NCBI GenBank assembly: GCA_002794515.1
Contig: PGTJ01000108.1
Coordinates: 1-7,752 of the forward strand
DNA from: Phototrophicales bacterium
Lineage (GTDB): Bacteria; Chloroflexota; Anaerolineae; Aggregatilineales; Phototrophicaceae
Direction of reading: 5' to 3'
Length of the DNA stretch: 7,752 nt
Below the pieces are notes generated by a model. The model saw only the letters and a list, made by a program, of their open reading frames with translations, made no database searches and was not told the origin of the DNA. Positions within the stretch are counted from its first letter, which is position 1, and each line of letters opens with the position of its first letter. Below are positions 6,409-7,752 of the stretch, one piece after another. A program made the position numbers and the translations under genes.

Positions 6409-7512
6409 TTATACCGAGAACTGTCCATTTTTATATAACAGCTCACCATCCACATAGATTTCGCTATCATCACGCATATCACAAATCATGTCCCAGTGGA
6501 CGGCGCTTTTATTCACACTGCCCGTTTCGGGATACCCCATGCCTATCGCCATATGAATTGTGCCACCAATTTTTTCATCGAATAAGATGTTACCCGTGAA
6601 TTTATTGATGCCAAAATTTGTGCCAATGGCAAATTCGCCCAAATACCGCGCCCCTGCATCGGTATTCAGTTGGGCTTGGAGCAATTCGTCATTTTCTTTG
6701 GCATGTGCAGAGACCACCTTGCCCGCCTCAAATTTGAGTTCGATACCCGTCACGGCACGTCCACCAACAATCGATGGATAGGTGAAGCGCACCCAACCAT
6801 TGACCGAATCTTCAACGGGACCCGTAAAAATTTCGCCACAAGGCATGTTGCGCTTGCCATGACTGTTGACAAATGTGCGCCCCTCGATGCTCAATGACAG
6901 GTCAATATTAGGACCTTTCAGTGTGACACGCTTTTTGCCCTTCAACCAATCTACTTTGTGCTGTTGCACGGCTTCCATTTTGCGCCATTCGGCAATGGGA
7001 TCTGCTTTATCACAAAATGCCGCACCATACACAAAATCTTCGTATTCTTCAAGGCTCATATTGGCTTCTTGGGCGCTGGCTTCGGTGGGATACCACGTCC
7101 CCACCCAACGAAATTCGCCTTTTGCCGAGCGATTCAGGCGCGTATCGAGCCAAGAACGGCGTGCAGAAGCGACTTGTTGCACACGCGCCCCGCTAATATT
7201 GGTCATGGCGCGTGTGTTGGTGGATGAGCCGATGCGGATATACACATCCCCTTTTTCGACATATTCGGTCATGGTGGGATCGAGCCATTTGATTTGATCA
7301 TCATCTGCTTCGCGCAAAAAGATGCGATTCATCGTCTCGTCACTGATGAATAAAGTGGGATTTCCACCTGCCCGAACAACCGCCAAAAAGACTTCACGCA
7401 ACATCGGCAAAGTGGCGACATCACCCAAAATCCCCACCCAATCTCCTTTTTTCACCTCTGTCGAATAATTCACCAACACATCGGCGAGGCGCTTCATACG
7501 AACATCAGACAT
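6409..7512 (-). CDS. M29-family metallo-aminopeptidase (AmpS/AmpT-like, leucyl aminopeptidase type)
   Basis: This cytoplasmic exopeptidase of the M29 (thermophilic-type aminopeptidase) family removes N-terminal residues from peptides using two metal ions. The protein is 367 residues. The active-site residues expected for the family are all present in order. They are E227 in P-C-G-E-I-F-T, E293 in L-G-E-F-A-I-G, H320 in H-M-A-I-G, Y327 in G-M-G-Y-P, and the H339-W-D341 pair in S-A-V-H-W-D. The N-terminal half carries the family's R-L-A-D-V-L-V-N-Y-S opening and the L-x-x-E-V-F-L-A-V-V-R-A-G-G-N-P segment. The start is the ATG at 7512, with AAAAGGA nine bases upstream. The in-frame ATG at 7533 lies upstream of that ribosome-binding site and is rejected. 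The gene converges on uvrB and diverges from a Uma2-family gene. Its role is probably general peptide turnover; physiological substrates are not evident. Confidence 0.94.
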   Translation of the reverse strand: MSDVRMKRLADVLVNYSTEVKKGDWVGILGDVATLPMLREVFLAVVRAGGNPTLFISDETMNRIFLREADDDQIKWLDPTMTEYVEKGDVYIRIGSSTNTRAMTNISGARVQQVASARRSWLDTRLNRSAKGEFRWVGTWYPTEASAQEANMSLEEYEDFVYGAAFCDKADPIAEWRKMEAVQQHKVDWLKGKKRVTLKGPNIDLSLSIEGRTFVNSHGKRNMPCGEIFTGPVEDSVNGWVRFTYPSIVGGRAVTGIELKFEAGKVVSAHAKENDELLQAQLNTDAGARYLGEFAIGTNFGINKFTGNILFDEKIGGTIHMAIGMGYPETGSVNKSAVHWDMICDMRDDSEIYVDGELLYKNGQFSV

Positions 7513-7521
7513 GATTATATA

Positions 7522-7528
7522 TCCTTTT
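7522..7528 (-). promoter_or_regulatory. Ribosome-binding site that sets the M29 start
   Basis: The minus strand reads AAAAGGA, nine bases before the ATG at 7512. Its position inside the longer open frame shows that the ATG at 7533 is not the start. Confidence 0.65.
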
Positions 7529-7533
7529 GTCAT

Positions 7534-7561
7534 TCAAAATAATTTTGATGGTTATTTAACC
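7534..7561. promoter_or_regulatory. Two adjacent palindromes, candidate operator for the M29 gene
   Basis: TCAAAAT (7534-7540), a central A, and ATTTTGA (7542-7548) form a perfect 7+7 palindrome. Next to it GGTTA (7550-7554), TT, and TAACC (7557-7561) form a second one. The first falls at about +1 to +14 of the predicted M29 transcript and the second overlaps its -10, both classic repressor positions. The responsible regulator is not identified. Confidence 0.4.
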
Positions 7562-7582
7562 GCAAAAGATGACAAAATGCAA
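7554..7582 (-). promoter_or_regulatory. Candidate promoter of the M29 aminopeptidase
   Basis: On the minus strand TTGCAT (7582 down to 7577) and TTAAAT (7559 down to 7554) are separated by 17 bases. They match the -35 and -10 consensus at three and four of six positions. Transcription would start near 7547, about 35 bases before the start codon. Confidence 0.45.
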
Positions 7583-7586
7583 ACTA

Positions 7587-7595
7587 TGGTATGAT
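7587..7595 (+). promoter_or_regulatory. Candidate extended -10 promoter of the Uma2-family gene
   Basis: TGGTATGAT is a TGn extension plus the -10-like hexamer TATGAT (7590-7595), about 33 bases before the ATG at 7628. ATGACA (7569-7574) resembles a -35 but the 15-base spacing is short. Confidence 0.45.
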
Positions 7596-7627
7596 GAATG
7601 GTATCAGTCATGTGTGAGGATTGAACT

Positions 7628-7752
7628 ATGTCAGAGATGATTATTCAAGCAGATGAAAAAGTTACATCAGAAAAAAGATATATCTCGGCAGAAGAATATC
7701 TCGAAACCTATGCCGATAAACATTATGAATGGGTAGATGGGGAGGTGATCGC
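7628..7752 (+). CDS. Uma2-family (DUF820) putative endonuclease, N-terminal 41 residues only
   Basis: The ATG at 7628 has GAGGA (7616-7620) seven bases upstream and the frame is open to the right edge. The 41 visible residues contain I-S-A-E-E-Y-L-E, then Y-E-W-V-D-G-E-V. This is the characteristic opening of the Uma2/DUF820 family, a restriction-endonuclease-like (PD-(D/E)xK) fold of usually about 180-200 residues. The Glu of Y-E-W is in the family's early conserved position. The nuclease core is outside the window, so activity cannot be judged. Members are very numerous in Cyanobacteria and Chloroflexota, and their biological role is poorly defined. The gene is divergent from the M29 aminopeptidase and has its own likely promoter. 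Confidence 0.72.
   Translation, partial: MSEMIIQADEKVTSEKRYISAEEYLETYADKHYEWVDGEVI

Noticed and set aside
6866..7297. Plus-strand 143-codon open frame inside the M29 gene
   Set aside because: It is antisense to a clearly conserved protein, has no recognisable motifs and no convincing ribosome-binding site; it is a shadow frame.
7513..7533. M29 start at the ATG at 7533
   Set aside because: The ribosome-binding site AAAAGGA lies inside this extension, nine bases before the ATG at 7512, so the shorter protein is preferred.
1..7752. CRISPR array, tRNA, rRNA, insertion sequence, prophage or defence island
   Set aside because: No spaced direct repeats, clover-leaf candidates, transposase motifs or terminal repeats were seen. 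All long frames are housekeeping or enzyme genes, and the single Uma2 fragment is not enough to call a defence locus.

Overview
The window looks like an ordinary stretch of bacterial chromosome with moderate GC. It holds seven protein-coding genes, two of them cut by the window edges, packed closely but mostly not in operons. I see no mobile element, tRNA, rRNA or CRISPR array. The best taxonomic guess is Chloroflexota (an Anaerolineae-like lineage). This rests on the mix of an M29 aminopeptidase, a Uma2-family gene, a secreted hydrolase with a 'PxGW' N-terminal segment, and a UvrB with a G-G-T-G-T-G-K-T Walker A. It is an inference from gene flavour, not a proof.

Layout from left to right. 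An M20-family amidohydrolase/peptidase runs off the left edge (1066 down to 1, minus strand). It diverges from tpx, a thiol peroxidase (1208-1720, plus). A strong hairpin lies between tpx and a convergent, secreted alpha/beta-hydrolase (3185 down to 1776, minus). That hydrolase diverges from a Tat-exported NodB-like polysaccharide deacetylase (3300-4136, plus). The DNA repair gene uvrB follows on the same strand (4272-6275, plus) with its own promoter. A 133-base region with three possible hairpins separates uvrB from a convergent M29 metallo-aminopeptidase (7512 down to 6409, minus). This last gene diverges from the first 41 codons of a Uma2-family protein (7628 to the right edge, plus).

The genes do not form an evident pathway. 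Two handle peptides or acylated amino acids (M20, M29), two act outside the cytoplasm (alpha/beta-hydrolase, deacetylase), and two protect against damage (Tpx against peroxides, UvrB against DNA lesions). The most interesting material is in the intergenic regions. Near-identical extended -10 promoters precede tpx and uvrB. A bulged inverted repeat abuts the uvrB -10. A nested set of inverted repeats fills the M29/Uma2 divergent region. Hairpins without U-tracts lie between the convergent genes. I did not find a convincing new multi-gene system.
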